In this document: one piece after another, positions 1-7,567 of the stretch | Layout of the letters: every line of letters starts with the position of its first letter | Numbering within the stretch: position 1 is the first letter of the stretch | DNA from: DASXVX01 sp036504075 | Lineage (GTDB): Bacteria; Bacillota; Sulfobacillia; Symbiobacteriales; Symbiobacteriaceae | Length of the DNA stretch: 64,000 bases | Assembly: GCA_036504075.1 (NCBI GenBank) | Contig: DASXVX010000056.1 | Coordinates: 62,001 to 126,000, forward strand | Direction: 5' to 3' | Notes under the pieces: generated by a model | What the model was told of the DNA's origin: nothing | Database searches by the model: none | The model's input: only the letters and a program-made list of their open reading frames with translations | Position numbers and translations under genes: made by a program

Positions 1-369
1 ACGCCGCTGGGCGCGACGACCTGGGGCAGCATCACCGGCACCCTCATGCTCCTGCCCTTCGCTCTCTGGTCGTTCCCGGGGTCCGGCGGCTACAAGCCGA
101 TGTTCTGGGCCGACGTGGTCTACCTGGCGCTGGGGGCCACCGTGGCCGGCTTCTTCCTCTGGAGTCGGGGACTCAAGATTCTCGGCGCCAGCCGGTCCGC
201 CGTCTTCATGAACATGGTCCCGGTCTTCACGGTCATCCTGGCCTTTCTGATCCTGGGCGAGCGGCCCAGTTGGCTCCAGGTGGCGGGCATGCTCGTGGTG
301 CTGACGGGCGTCTACATTACGCAGTCCGGCCCGGCGCCGGCGGCCGTCAAGGCCGAAGTGTCGGCCTGA
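1..369 (+). CDS. EamA/DMT-family membrane transporter, C-terminal part
   Basis: The reading frame is open from the first base and ends at 369, so the start lies before the window. The visible 122 residues hold about four hydrophobic helices and end in the typical last EamA repeat: a segment with SAVFMNMVPVFTVILAFL, then LGERPSWLQVAGMLVVLTGVY. In the family this short glycine-rich loop and closing helix are diagnostic of drug/metabolite exporters of the inner membrane. The substrate cannot be told. A hairpin terminator follows at once, so it is the last gene of its unit. Confidence 0.85.
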   Translation, partial: TPLGATTWGSITGTLMLLPFALWSFPGSGGYKPMFWADVVYLALGATVAGFFLWSRGLKILGASRSAVFMNMVPVFTVILAFLILGERPSWLQVAGMLVVLTGVYITQSGPAPAAVKAEVSA

Positions 370-375
370 ACGAAC

Positions 376-407
376 GCGGGGGAGAGCTTGTGGCTCTCCC
401 CGCTTTT
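376..407 (+). terminator. Rho-independent terminator after the EamA transporter
   Basis: A G+C-rich inverted repeat (GCGGGGGAGAGC / GCTCTCCCCGC) with a five-base loop is followed by TTTT, seven bases after the stop codon. Confidence 0.85.
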
Positions 408-642
408 CCTGAAGTAACCGCACGGGTTACACTATCCCTTGCATCAGCCGCCGCTGGGGCGGCGAGGCTTCTGGCCGATAAACGTCGACCGGGGTGTCGG
501 GGCGACCGGCACCACCCGCCCGGTACCGAATTCCACGGCGTACCCGCGGGGCACAGGCCGGCCCTGAAAGGGCGTTTCCCGCTTTTCCATGGCTCAAGGA
601 TCACCTCAGTCTCATGTTATGTGGCCCTGGGAGGGATGATCT
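408..642 (+). other. Leader region with possible RNA structure, unassigned
   Basis: This 235-base stretch between a terminator and the DUF84 gene has no convincing ORF. It can form several short stems, including GCCGCC-GCTGG-GGCGGC near 449 and a GAAA-tetraloop stem GCCCT-GAAA-GGGC near 566. I compared it from memory with fluoride, ykkC, ZTP, TPP and cobalamin consensus elements and saw no match. The end (about 629-635, GGGAGGG) is the ribosome binding site of the next gene. Confidence 0.3.
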
Positions 643-1170
643 ATGCGTCTGGCTGCCGTCGGGTCCACGAACCCGGTCAAAGTGGGCGCCGCCCGCCGGA
701 TATTTGCCGAATGTTTCCCGGACGTGGAAGTGGTCGCCGTCGACGTGCCCAGCGGGGTCTCCGCCCAGCCGGTCGGCGATGAGGAGACCATGCAGGGGGC
801 TGTCGCCCGGGCAAAGGCGGCGAAAGCGGCTGCCGGGGCGGAGTTCGGCATTGGCCTGGAAGGCGGCGTCACGTTCCAGGGCGACGAATGCTGGATGAAC
901 GGTTACTGCGCCATCGCCCACCGGGACGGGCGCATCGGCATCGGCAAGGGGCTGCAGTTCCGCCTGCCGCCGGCCATCGGGCGGGACGTCCGCGCCGGCG
1001 GGGAGGTCGGGCCGCTGATGGACCAACTGACCGGCGTCCACGACAGCAAGAAAAAGGGCGGCGCCATCGGGTTCTTCACCAACGGGCTGGTCCTGCGCGA
1101 GGACATCTTTGCGCTCATGGTCGCCGCTGCCCTGGTCCAATTTTTACATCCGGAGTTGTATGAAACATGA
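643..1170 (+). CDS. DUF84-family inosine/xanthosine triphosphatase (YjjX-like)
   Basis: 175 residues, the usual length. The N-terminus MRLAAVGSTNPVKVGAARR, then VPSGVSAQPVGDEETMQGAVARA and the core FGIGLEGGV are the family signature. These enzymes hydrolyse non-canonical purine triphosphates (ITP, XTP) in the cytoplasm to keep them out of nucleic acids; the substrate is inferred from the family. The ATG at 643 has GGGAGGG seven bases upstream. The stop overlaps the start of the NUDIX gene (ATGA), so the two are translationally coupled, consistent with a shared nucleotide-sanitising role. Confidence 0.85.
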   Translation: MRLAAVGSTNPVKVGAARRIFAECFPDVEVVAVDVPSGVSAQPVGDEETMQGAVARAKAAKAAAGAEFGIGLEGGVTFQGDECWMNGYCAIAHRDGRIGIGKGLQFRLPPAIGRDVRAGGEVGPLMDQLTGVHDSKKKGGAIGFFTNGLVLREDIFALMVAAALVQFLHPELYET

Positions 1171-1616
1171 GCGAACTGACTCGGGACTTTACGGTCGCCA
1201 CCTTTGTCATTCATGACGGCAAAGTGCTCCTGCTCTGGCATCGCAAGCTCTCCATGTGGCTGCCGCCGGGGGGGCATGTCGAGCCGCACGAACTGCCGGA
1301 CGAGGCGGCGGTCCGGGAGGTCAAGGAGGAGACCGGACTCGACGTCGTGCTGCTCTCCCGGCCTGCCCTGCCGCCCTTCGCCGGACCGCTGCAACTCGCC
1401 CGGCCCGAAGGTGTGCAACTGGAAGATATCGGCCCGAACCATCAGCACATTGACCTGATCTACTTCGCCCGGCCGGCGGACCCGGCAGCCGTCCGGCCCG
1501 TGGCCAACGACGAGGTGGAACGGGTGGGCTGGTATGGCCTTGGCGATTTGCATCGCATCCCCGTGACCGAAGAAATCCAAACCTGGGTGGAAAAAGCGCT
1601 GGCAACCCATCCCTGA
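1167..1616 (+). CDS. NUDIX hydrolase
   Basis: 149 residues with a complete Nudix box: GGHVEP at about 31-36, then AAVREVKEETGL, matching GX5EX7REUXEEXGU. The REVKEE glutamates bind the catalytic metal. The family cleaves nucleoside diphosphates linked to another moiety. The variable region with HQHIDLIYFAR is common among the ADP-ribose/8-oxo-dGTP-like group, but the substrate cannot be fixed. The start ATG at 1167 overlaps the stop of the DUF84 gene by four bases. Confidence 0.9.
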   Translation: MSELTRDFTVATFVIHDGKVLLLWHRKLSMWLPPGGHVEPHELPDEAAVREVKEETGLDVVLLSRPALPPFAGPLQLARPEGVQLEDIGPNHQHIDLIYFARPADPAAVRPVANDEVERVGWYGLGDLHRIPVTEEIQTWVEKALATHP

Positions 1617-1687
1617 AAGTCGGCCAAAGGAAAGTTTTGCTCCTTGCACGAATGATGAGGGAAAGTCTCTGTTCGGGAGGGCTTCGC

Positions 1688-2626
1688 GTGTTGGCACCGA
1701 CTCCGCCCGTGGCGCGGCGCAAGAAGCGGCCACAGTACTGGTTCCGGCGCTTTTTGGCGCTGCTGCTGATTCTGTCACCGTTTCTGCTCTGGTGGGGCTG
1801 GCGGGCCTGGAAGGACCTGCCGCTCAAGGCGGAGGGGGCGGCCCCGCGGGTCGTAGCCGGTCCGGTTTACGTGGCGGTTCTGGGTGTGGATGAGCGCCAG
1901 AATGACGGTGGGCGCTCCGACACGCTCATGCTGCTGCGCCTGGATGCGGCGGCGGGCAGGCTGGACGTGATCAACGTCCCCCGAGACACCCTCATCTCCT
2001 ACAAAGACAAGCAGAACAACGTCAAACAAGCGAAGATTAACGCTGCCTATGCCATCGGTGGCACCAACATGACCACCGACGTGCTCGGCCATCTGTTGTC
2101 CATTCCGACGCCGTATTACATTGAGCTGAACTTCAAGGCCTTTGAAGATATCGTCAATAAGCTGGGCGGCGTCACCATCGACGTGGAGAAGCATTACGTC
2201 TACCAGGATCCCTTCCAGAACCTCTCCATCGACATCAAACCGGGGACACAGACGCTCATGGGCGAACAGGCGCTGAAATACGTCCGGCTGCGGTACGACG
2301 GCGTGACCAACAGCGACATCGCCCGCATCGACCGCCAGCAAAAATTCCTGCGGGCGCTGAAGGAGAAGCTTTCCTCGCCCTCGTACTGGACCCGCATCCC
2401 CGACCTGGTCGCCATCGTCCGGCGAAACGTTGCGACCAACATTCCCGAGGCGGACCAGTTGAAGTTGGCCCAGGCGATGTGGAAGGCCAAAGAGAACGTG
2501 GTCATGACGAAACTGCCGGGCGCGCCCAACGACGCGACCGGCGATTGGCTCTTCGACCCAGCGGGGTGGAAAGGGGTGACGGACGGGTGGTCCGTGAAAA
2601 CGCCGGCCAAAGTGCCGGGAAACTGA
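1688..2626 (+). CDS. LytR-CpsA-Psr (LCP) family cell-wall glycopolymer ligase
   Basis: About 312 residues: a short basic cytoplasmic tail, one membrane helix (LLLILSPFLLWWGW) and an extracellular LCP domain. Motifs seen are LGVDERQNDGGRSDTLMLL, INVPRDT and QALKYVRLR, which hold the arginines and aspartates that bind the polyprenyl-pyrophosphate substrate. LCP enzymes attach wall teichoic acids or capsular polysaccharides to peptidoglycan. GTG at 1688 is preferred because GGGAGG lies seven bases before it; a TTG at 1637 in the same frame lacks a good site. It may serve the capsule locus at 22-42 kb, but no link is visible here. Confidence 0.88.
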   Translation: MLAPTPPVARRKKRPQYWFRRFLALLLILSPFLLWWGWRAWKDLPLKAEGAAPRVVAGPVYVAVLGVDERQNDGGRSDTLMLLRLDAAAGRLDVINVPRDTLISYKDKQNNVKQAKINAAYAIGGTNMTTDVLGHLLSIPTPYYIELNFKAFEDIVNKLGGVTIDVEKHYVYQDPFQNLSIDIKPGTQTLMGEQALKYVRLRYDGVTNSDIARIDRQQKFLRALKEKLSSPSYWTRIPDLVAIVRRNVATNIPEADQLKLAQAMWKAKENVVMTKLPGAPNDATGDWLFDPAGWKGVTDGWSVKTPAKVPGN

Positions 2627-3219
2627 ACGCCTGTGGCGTGATCCTCGCCGGCGGACAGTCCAGCCGGATGGGCACCAACAAGGCGCTGCTGGACTTCGAC
2701 GGCGTGACGCTGGTCGAGCGGCTGGCACACCGCCTCACCGCCTGGTTTGCTCAGGTAGTCGTCGTGACCAACGCCCCTGAACTCTATGCGTTCCTGGGCT
2801 TGCCCATGGCCTCCGACCGCGTGCCCGGCCTGGGCCCGCTGGGGGGGCTGGAGGCGGGGCTCTCGCTCTGCCGGTTTGACCACGGGTTTTTCGCGGCGTG
2901 CGACATGCCGTTCGTCGATGAAGACCTGGTGCGTTACCTGGTCGCCCTGGCGCCGGGCCACGACGTGGTGGTGCCGCAGGTGGCCGGCGAGTTCGAGCCG
3001 ATGCACGCCGTTTACGGCAAGTCTTGCCTGCCGGCGATTACCCGGCTGCTTGACGACCGGCGGCTGAAGCTATTGAACGTGTTCGACGGCGCTCGGGTCC
3101 GCACGGTGGGCGAAGCGGAAATTCGCCGCTTCGGGGACCCGAGCCGCCTGTTTTTCAACTGCAACACGCCGGCCGACGTGGAGTTGGCCCGAGGTTGGGT
3201 CCAAAGTCCAAATTCCTGA
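2587..3219 (+). CDS. mobA: Molybdenum cofactor guanylyltransferase MobA-like
   Basis: The nucleotidyltransferase signature VILAGGQSSRMGTNKALL is followed by VVVVTN, LGPLGGLEAGL and FAACDMPFVDEDLV, the MobA/CTP-transferase fold with its metal-binding aspartate. MobA links GMP to molybdopterin in the cytoplasm. The start is uncertain: GTG at 2587 has AAGGGGTGA upstream and overlaps the LCP gene by 40 bases, while GTG at 2638 begins directly at VILAGG but lacks a clear ribosome site. No other molybdenum gene is in the window. Confidence 0.82.
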   Translation: MVRENAGQSAGKLNACGVILAGGQSSRMGTNKALLDFDGVTLVERLAHRLTAWFAQVVVVTNAPELYAFLGLPMASDRVPGLGPLGGLEAGLSLCRFDHGFFAACDMPFVDEDLVRYLVALAPGHDVVVPQVAGEFEPMHAVYGKSCLPAITRLLDDRRLKLLNVFDGARVRTVGEAEIRRFGDPSRLFFNCNTPADVELARGWVQSPNS

Positions 3220-3237
3220 CGTATGAGGTGAGCCGAC

Positions 3238-5160
3238 TTGCGCAGTCCCCAGGCCGTCTTCATTTCGCTGATCTCCCTGGCCGTGACCGGCTTGGCGGCT
3301 TTCGCACTGCCCCTGATGTGGCCCGCCGGGGGCATGGAGCCCATACCGGCGGTTTCCTGGGCGCCGATCGTGTTCGGGACAGCGATGATTGTGGTGCTGT
3401 CGCAGTCCTGGCGGGTCGCGATTCGCGGCGCCCGCGGCGACGTCTCTATCAGCATGGCGGTGGACGTGGCCACCATGCTGCTGCTCCACCCGTTCATCGC
3501 CGCCTCCGGATCGGCCCTGGGCACGGCCCTCTACCACCTTTTCTTCGCCAGGGCCTGGCGGGAGCACCGGACGGCCCGGGCAGTTGTACGGGGCATCGTC
3601 ACGTTCTCCGCTGTGGCCCTGGGGGGCTGGCTGTTCCACACGCTGCGCCCCATGCCCGGCCCCCTGAACTTCGTGCGAGACTGGATCGCCATCGGCGTCG
3701 GCATCGGACTCCGGCTGCTGATCCGGGTGGTCTTCTACCCCCTGGGCATGGCCGCCTTGCGGACCGAGCCGGTCTGGGAGCAACTCAAGTACGAGTGGGA
3801 GCGGCTGCCGGTGGTGCCGTTCCTGCTGACCACCACCCTGGGCGGTTCCGCCGCTGTCATCTGGCAGGCGCAGCCGGCGGCGATCGTGCTGCTGCTGGGC
3901 CCGCTGGCCGCTACCTGGGCGGCTACCGTGGAGTTCAGCCGCCTGAACGAACTGCTGGCCACCCTGGAAGACAAGGTGGCCGACCGGACCGCGCGCCTGG
4001 CGGAGACGGTCAAGGACCGGGAACGACGGCTGGCAGAGTTTGAAGCGATTGGCTCAGTCAGCCAGGCCATGGTCCAGGCCATCCACCCCGAACAGGTGCT
4101 GGACGTAATCGCCCGGGAGACTGTGCGCGTTACCGGAGCCACCTCCGCCCTGGTGACGTTGCCCACCGAAGACGGATCGCGCCAGTTCGTCCGGGCGGCC
4201 TGCGGCGACGAGATGTTGCCGTACGTGGGGTTCGAACTGCCCATTGCCGGGAATCTCGCCGGTCTCGTAATCCGGACCGGCGACGTGCAGGTCTCCGTGG
4301 ACCCGCCTAACGACCCCCGGCTCAACCAGGAGTTGGTCAAGGTCGGCCACTGGCAGCACGTGATCGAGGCGCCGCTGCTGGCCAAAGGCCGGGTACTGGG
4401 CGTACTGGTAGCGGCGACAGGCAAGCCGGTGGGCTTCGACGAACAGCACATCCGGCTTCTCTCCCTCTTTGCCAACCAGGCGGGCCTATTTCTGGAGAAC
4501 GCCCACCTGCACGAGAAGGACCGGGCGGTGGCCATTCTGGAGGAGCGGAACCGGCTGGCCCGGGAACTGCACGACTCGGTGACCCAGTTGCTCTTCGGAC
4601 TGACGCTGAACCTGGAAGCGGCGGCGGGCGTGTTGGAAACCAAGCCGGTCAAGGCCGCCGTTCTGGTCACCCGCTCGCAGGAGATGGCGTCCGAGGCACT
4701 GGCCGAAATGCGCTCTCTGATTTTCGAACTGCGGCCGGCGGCCTTGCAGGAAAAAGGGCTGGCAGCAGCCCTGGCCAATCACATTAACCTCTTCCGGCGC
4801 CGTCAATCTATTGAAGTCACGCTCACATTAGAAGAAGGGGAAGAGCGCCTCGCCCCCGAAATCGAGTTCTGTATATACCGGGTGGCCCAGGAGTCCCTCA
4901 ACAACGTGGCGAAACATGCCAGGGCCCGGCACGTGCTCGTGACGTATAGCGTGGAGCGGGAAGAAGCCGTCCTCGAAGTGGAGGACGACGGCGTGGGCTT
5001 CGTGCCCGACACGGAAGCCGGCGCCCAGTCGTTCGGCATGACCGGCATGCGGGAGCGGCTGGTGGCCCATGGCGGCTCCCTGGAAGTGTTGAGCGCCCCC
5101 GGACAGGGCACCCGCATCGAAGCCCGCATTCCCCTGAACAATCATTCCCGGGAGGGATAA
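3238..5160 (+). CDS. NarL-type sensor histidine kinase with membrane and GAF domains
   Basis: 640 residues. About six to seven hydrophobic segments fill residues 5-230 and resemble a membrane-embedded sensor domain. A short helical linker (about 240-275) follows, then a GAF domain (about 280-430), a HisKA_3 dimerisation domain with RELHDSVTQ (phospho-accepting His445), and an HATPase_c domain with an N box (ESLNNVAKHA) and G boxes (VEDDGVGF, GMTGMRERL). TTG at 3238 follows GAGGTGAGC. The stop is two bases from the start of the response regulator, so they form one operon. The signal is unknown. Confidence 0.92.
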   Translation: MRSPQAVFISLISLAVTGLAAFALPLMWPAGGMEPIPAVSWAPIVFGTAMIVVLSQSWRVAIRGARGDVSISMAVDVATMLLLHPFIAASGSALGTALYHLFFARAWREHRTARAVVRGIVTFSAVALGGWLFHTLRPMPGPLNFVRDWIAIGVGIGLRLLIRVVFYPLGMAALRTEPVWEQLKYEWERLPVVPFLLTTTLGGSAAVIWQAQPAAIVLLLGPLAATWAATVEFSRLNELLATLEDKVADRTARLAETVKDRERRLAEFEAIGSVSQAMVQAIHPEQVLDVIARETVRVTGATSALVTLPTEDGSRQFVRAACGDEMLPYVGFELPIAGNLAGLVIRTGDVQVSVDPPNDPRLNQELVKVGHWQHVIEAPLLAKGRVLGVLVAATGKPVGFDEQHIRLLSLFANQAGLFLENAHLHEKDRAVAILEERNRLARELHDSVTQLLFGLTLNLEAAAGVLETKPVKAAVLVTRSQEMASEALAEMRSLIFELRPAALQEKGLAAALANHINLFRRRQSIEVTLTLEEGEERLAPEIEFCIYRVAQESLNNVAKHARARHVLVTYSVEREEAVLEVEDDGVGFVPDTEAGAQSFGMTGMRERLVAHGGSLEVLSAPGQGTRIEARIPLNNHSREG

Positions 5161-5162
5161 AC

Positions 5163-5795
5163 GTGAGCCCAATTCGTGTACTGGTCTGCGACGATCACTT
5201 TATGGTGCGCCAGGGTCTCTCGACCTATTTTGAACTGCAGGACGACTTCGAGGTGATCGGTGAGGCCGGAAACGGGCAGGAGGCCGTCGCCAAGGCGAAG
5301 GCGCTCCGGCCGGACGTGGTGCTCATGGATCTGATCATGCCTGAGCTGGACGGCTTGGGCGCCCTGGAAGTCCTGAAGGGCACCGGCATCCGGGTGATTA
5401 TTCTCACCAGCTTCCTGGACTCCGAAAAGGCCCTGGCCTGCATTGAAGCCGGTGCCATGGGCTTCCTGACCAAGGACATTCAGCCGGCAGATCTGGTGGA
5501 TGCCATTCGGGCGGTCCACCGGGGCGAGCCGCGGCTGCACCCGGAGGTGACGAAGCGGCTCATGACCCGGGCGCTGCACCCGCAGCAGCCGGCGGGCAAG
5601 GAGTCGCTGACCGCCCGGGAACTGGATGTGCTCCGCTGCCTCGCCAACGGCATGACCAACCGGGAGATCGCCGAAAAGCTGGTGATCAGCGAGACCACGG
5701 TCAAGACGCACATCTCCAGCATTCTCTCCAAGTTGCATCTGACCGACCGGACGCAGGCCGCGCTGTTCGCTGTCCGGGAAAAGCTGCTGGACTAA
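5163..5795 (+). CDS. NarL/FixJ-family response regulator
   Basis: 210 residues. The receiver domain has the acidic pair D10/D11, phospho-acceptor D56 in VVLMDLIMPELDG, and the conserved lysine in GFLTKD. The C-terminal LuxR helix-turn-helix (about 143-205) shows LTARELDVLRCLANGMTNREIA and TTVKTHISSILSKL. GTG at 5163 follows GGAGGG (5151-5156). It is the cognate partner of the kinase just upstream. Targets are unknown; a LuxR-type regulator next to a TPR/peptide cassette is worth noting, but no binding sites were identified. Confidence 0.94.
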   Translation: MSPIRVLVCDDHFMVRQGLSTYFELQDDFEVIGEAGNGQEAVAKAKALRPDVVLMDLIMPELDGLGALEVLKGTGIRVIILTSFLDSEKALACIEAGAMGFLTKDIQPADLVDAIRAVHRGEPRLHPEVTKRLMTRALHPQQPAGKESLTARELDVLRCLANGMTNREIAEKLVISETTVKTHISSILSKLHLTDRTQAALFAVREKLLD

Positions 5796-5815
5796 ATCCG
5801 GTCACCACCCGATTG

Positions 5816-5860
5816 CGAGGCTGCGCCTCCTCCTTGAGGATGAGGCGCAGCCTCGTTCTC
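5816..5860 (+). terminator. Terminator of the two-component operon
   Basis: A long inverted repeat (CGAGGCTGCGCCTC / GAGGCGCAGCCTCG) with a short loop is followed by TTCTC. Its loop side resembles the terminator at 11186, which also precedes a copy of the dispersed repeat. Confidence 0.85.
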
Positions 5861-5866
5861 TGGAGG

Positions 5867-6113
5867 GGGCAAAAGTTCATCCCCCTGCATGATGGCTTAA
5901 CGCCGGCTTCCGGGTAAGATAATGAACGTAACCTCTACACGAACAGGAACCTACCCCATACCCCATGTGAGCACCAAAGACGCCTTGCGGGAGGCGTCTT
6001 TGGTGTTTCCAGGGGTATTTTTGTTACAGCAGTAGGGAGAGAATCGCCAGCACGAAGAGGGCCACCCTGGACGTGTCAGTGCCGTCTTTCCGCTAGTCCC
6101 CCTTGGGGCCGGG
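5867..6113 (+). repeat. Intergenic repeat, copy A
   Basis: This stretch matches 11232-11530 in the same orientation. The best part is 5910-6027 against 11275-11393, with a near-identical run of about 30 bases starting CCGGGTAAGATAATGAACG. It contains a strong hairpin (CACCAAAGACGCCT / AGGCGTCTTTGGTG, 5972-6005) followed by TTTCC and TATTTTT. The right part (GAGAGAATCGCCAGC) also matches copy B, which carries about 60 extra bases in between. No coding potential is convincing on either strand. Confidence 0.8.
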
Positions 6114-6191
6114 GTGCCCGGTGCATTCTTGGCACAAAAAACCCAGTCATCGGTGCCACGAGAGCAGGAATGTACGAAAATCATGTAGAAT

Positions 6192-6206
6192 GTAACTAAT
6201 TAGTAC
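6192..6206. promoter_or_regulatory. Palindrome upstream of the TPR gene, possible operator
   Basis: GTAACTAATTAGTAC contains the perfect 10-base palindrome ACTAATTAGT and lies just after a -10-like TAGAAT, about 45 bases before the TPR start codon. No clear -35 box was seen. The position suits a regulator site, but this rests on symmetry alone. Confidence 0.35.
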
Positions 6207-6249
6207 TTTCACTATCCACCTGCGGAGCCGTTGATGGGATGGACAAAGC

Positions 6250-7131
6250 ATGGAGTACAAGCAGCTACGAGCCACGCTCTTTGATCTACTGAGGGACCGG
6301 CAATTCGCTGCAGCGGAGGCCTTGCTGCAGTCAAACCGCCCGGAGAGCGGGGTGGGGCTGGGCCGATGGTCTTACCTGTATGCCCTGTTCCTGCGGCGGG
6401 TCCGCCCCGCGGACCGGGAAGCCCTGGATCAAGTTTGCGGTCAGGCGGCTCGACTGCTGGCGACTGTGCCGGCGGAGGTCTGCGGGGTCTACCAAGTGCA
6501 ATTGGCGGCAGCCATTTCCAACTGGGACTGGGCCGCTGCGCGAACCTATGCCCTTCGGATCAGGAGCTTCATGCGCCGTTACCCGGATGATCGGGAGGTG
6601 CAGGCGTGGGGCGCCGGCACCGTGTACAACGAAGGGCTGATCGAGCGGGCGGCTGGATTCTGGGCCGTGGCCGCCCGGCGCTTTACGGCGGCGGTTGACC
6701 GATTCGCCAAACATCCACACTGGGAGGAGTACCGACTTCTCGCCCTGATCGAAGCGGCATCTGTCCATCTGATGCTCGGGGAGCACAAGGCGGCGCTTCC
6801 ACTGATTGCCGCCGTGCCCAAGCCCGAGGCGGGGACCAGTCTGAGCAGCCGGTACGCCTACGTCCAAACCCGCTACTGGATCAGCCTCGGGGCGGCGGCC
6901 CGTGCCCAGGAATGGCTTTCCCAGGTCCATGACGACTGGCAGGAATGGGACCAGTTCTGGCCGGCCCTGACGGCACTCGCCCGAGCGGATGTAGCAGGGC
7001 TTCAGCAGGACGCGGCGACGACCAGGACTCAGCTACGGCTAGCCCTGGCAGCAGCGTCCGGGACCTCGAACCTTCCCCTGATTGCACTGATTCAGCAACA
7101 GCTTTCCGAAATAGAGGAGGTAGCACAATGA
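6250..7131 (+). CDS. TPR-repeat protein, possible peptide-sensing regulator (Rap-like)
   Basis: 293 residues, all helical, without signal peptide, membrane segment or helix-turn-helix. Paired helices of about 34-40 residues, such as AAEALLQSN, AARRFTAAVDRFAKHP, HLMLGEHKAALPLIAAV and SLGAAARAQEWLSQV, fit tetratricopeptide repeats across the whole length. Its stop overlaps the ATG of a 52-residue secreted peptide gene, and oligopeptide permease genes follow. That arrangement is what Rap/Phr and other RRNPP peptide-sensing pairs show; the function is inferred from layout. Rap proteins carry an N-terminal three-helix effector domain, which cannot be confirmed here. The ATG at 6250 has only a weak site (GGGATGG). 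Confidence 0.7.
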   Translation: MEYKQLRATLFDLLRDRQFAAAEALLQSNRPESGVGLGRWSYLYALFLRRVRPADREALDQVCGQAARLLATVPAEVCGVYQVQLAAAISNWDWAAARTYALRIRSFMRRYPDDREVQAWGAGTVYNEGLIERAAGFWAVAARRFTAAVDRFAKHPHWEEYRLLALIEAASVHLMLGEHKAALPLIAAVPKPEAGTSLSSRYAYVQTRYWISLGAAARAQEWLSQVHDDWQEWDQFWPALTALARADVAGLQQDAATTRTQLRLALAAASGTSNLPLIALIQQQLSEIEEVAQ

Positions 7132-7286
7132 GACGCATCCTGGTAATCGGTTCAGTGACACTCGCCCTGCTGGTTGGCGCCGCCGCCCTGCCGACCACAG
7201 CCCCCCTGGCACCGCCCACGGCACTGGCCTGCGCTTTTGACGGTGGCCCTTGCCCCAGCGCACCGACGCCCGGCCCGACCCTGTAG
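7128..7286 (+). CDS. Small secreted peptide, putative signalling pro-peptide
   Basis: 52 residues. MRRILVIGSVTLALLVGAA is a classic signal peptide with two arginines and a hydrophobic core. A likely signal-peptidase site is ALA after residue 34, which would release an 18-residue C-terminal part with Cys35 and Cys42, rich in Pro and Gly and ending PGPTL. The ATG at 7128 overlaps the TPR stop (ATGA) and is preceded by GAGGAGG. Size, export signal and position match Phr-type pro-peptides, but no sequence family was recognised and the mature form is unknown. Confidence 0.65.
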   Translation: MRRILVIGSVTLALLVGAAALPTTAPLAPPTALACAFDGGPCPSAPTPGPTL

Positions 7287-7335
7287 CGCCTGCCCCTTGA
7301 AGCGGGTCCGTCTCACATAGCACCTCGTATTGCTC

Positions 7336-7406
7336 AAAAACGCCAGGGGAGAGGATAAGACCTCTCCCCTGGCGTTTTTAAGGCTGCAAAGACACTTTGC
7401 AGCCTT
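7336..7406 (+). terminator. Double terminator after the peptide gene
   Basis: Two hairpins in tandem: AAAACGCCAGGGGAGAGG / CCTCTCCCCTGGCGTTTT (7336-7379, with its own A and T tracts, so bidirectional), then AAGGCTGCAAAG / CTTTGCAGCCTT (7380-7406). They separate the TPR-peptide unit from the permease genes. Confidence 0.9.
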
Positions 7407-7567
7407 AAGAATGACAGCCCGGTCAGAACCCCGGTGACCACACGCCCGATTTCATTGCATCTTTGAAATATCGCGATAGAGGAATATTGAAGTCCCAGAG
7501 TGAATGGTATGGCTTTATTACCTGCCTCCGTAAGTGTTCGGACCTGAAACAAAGAGAGGGTCGAGAT

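Noticed and set aside
408..642. Known riboswitch (fluoride, ykkC, TPP, ZTP, cobalamin) before the DUF84 gene
   Set aside because: None of the conserved cores could be matched by eye.
5867..6113. Insertion sequence or MITE
   Set aside because: The two repeat copies lack terminal inverted repeats and clear target duplications, so they are called a dispersed intergenic repeat only.
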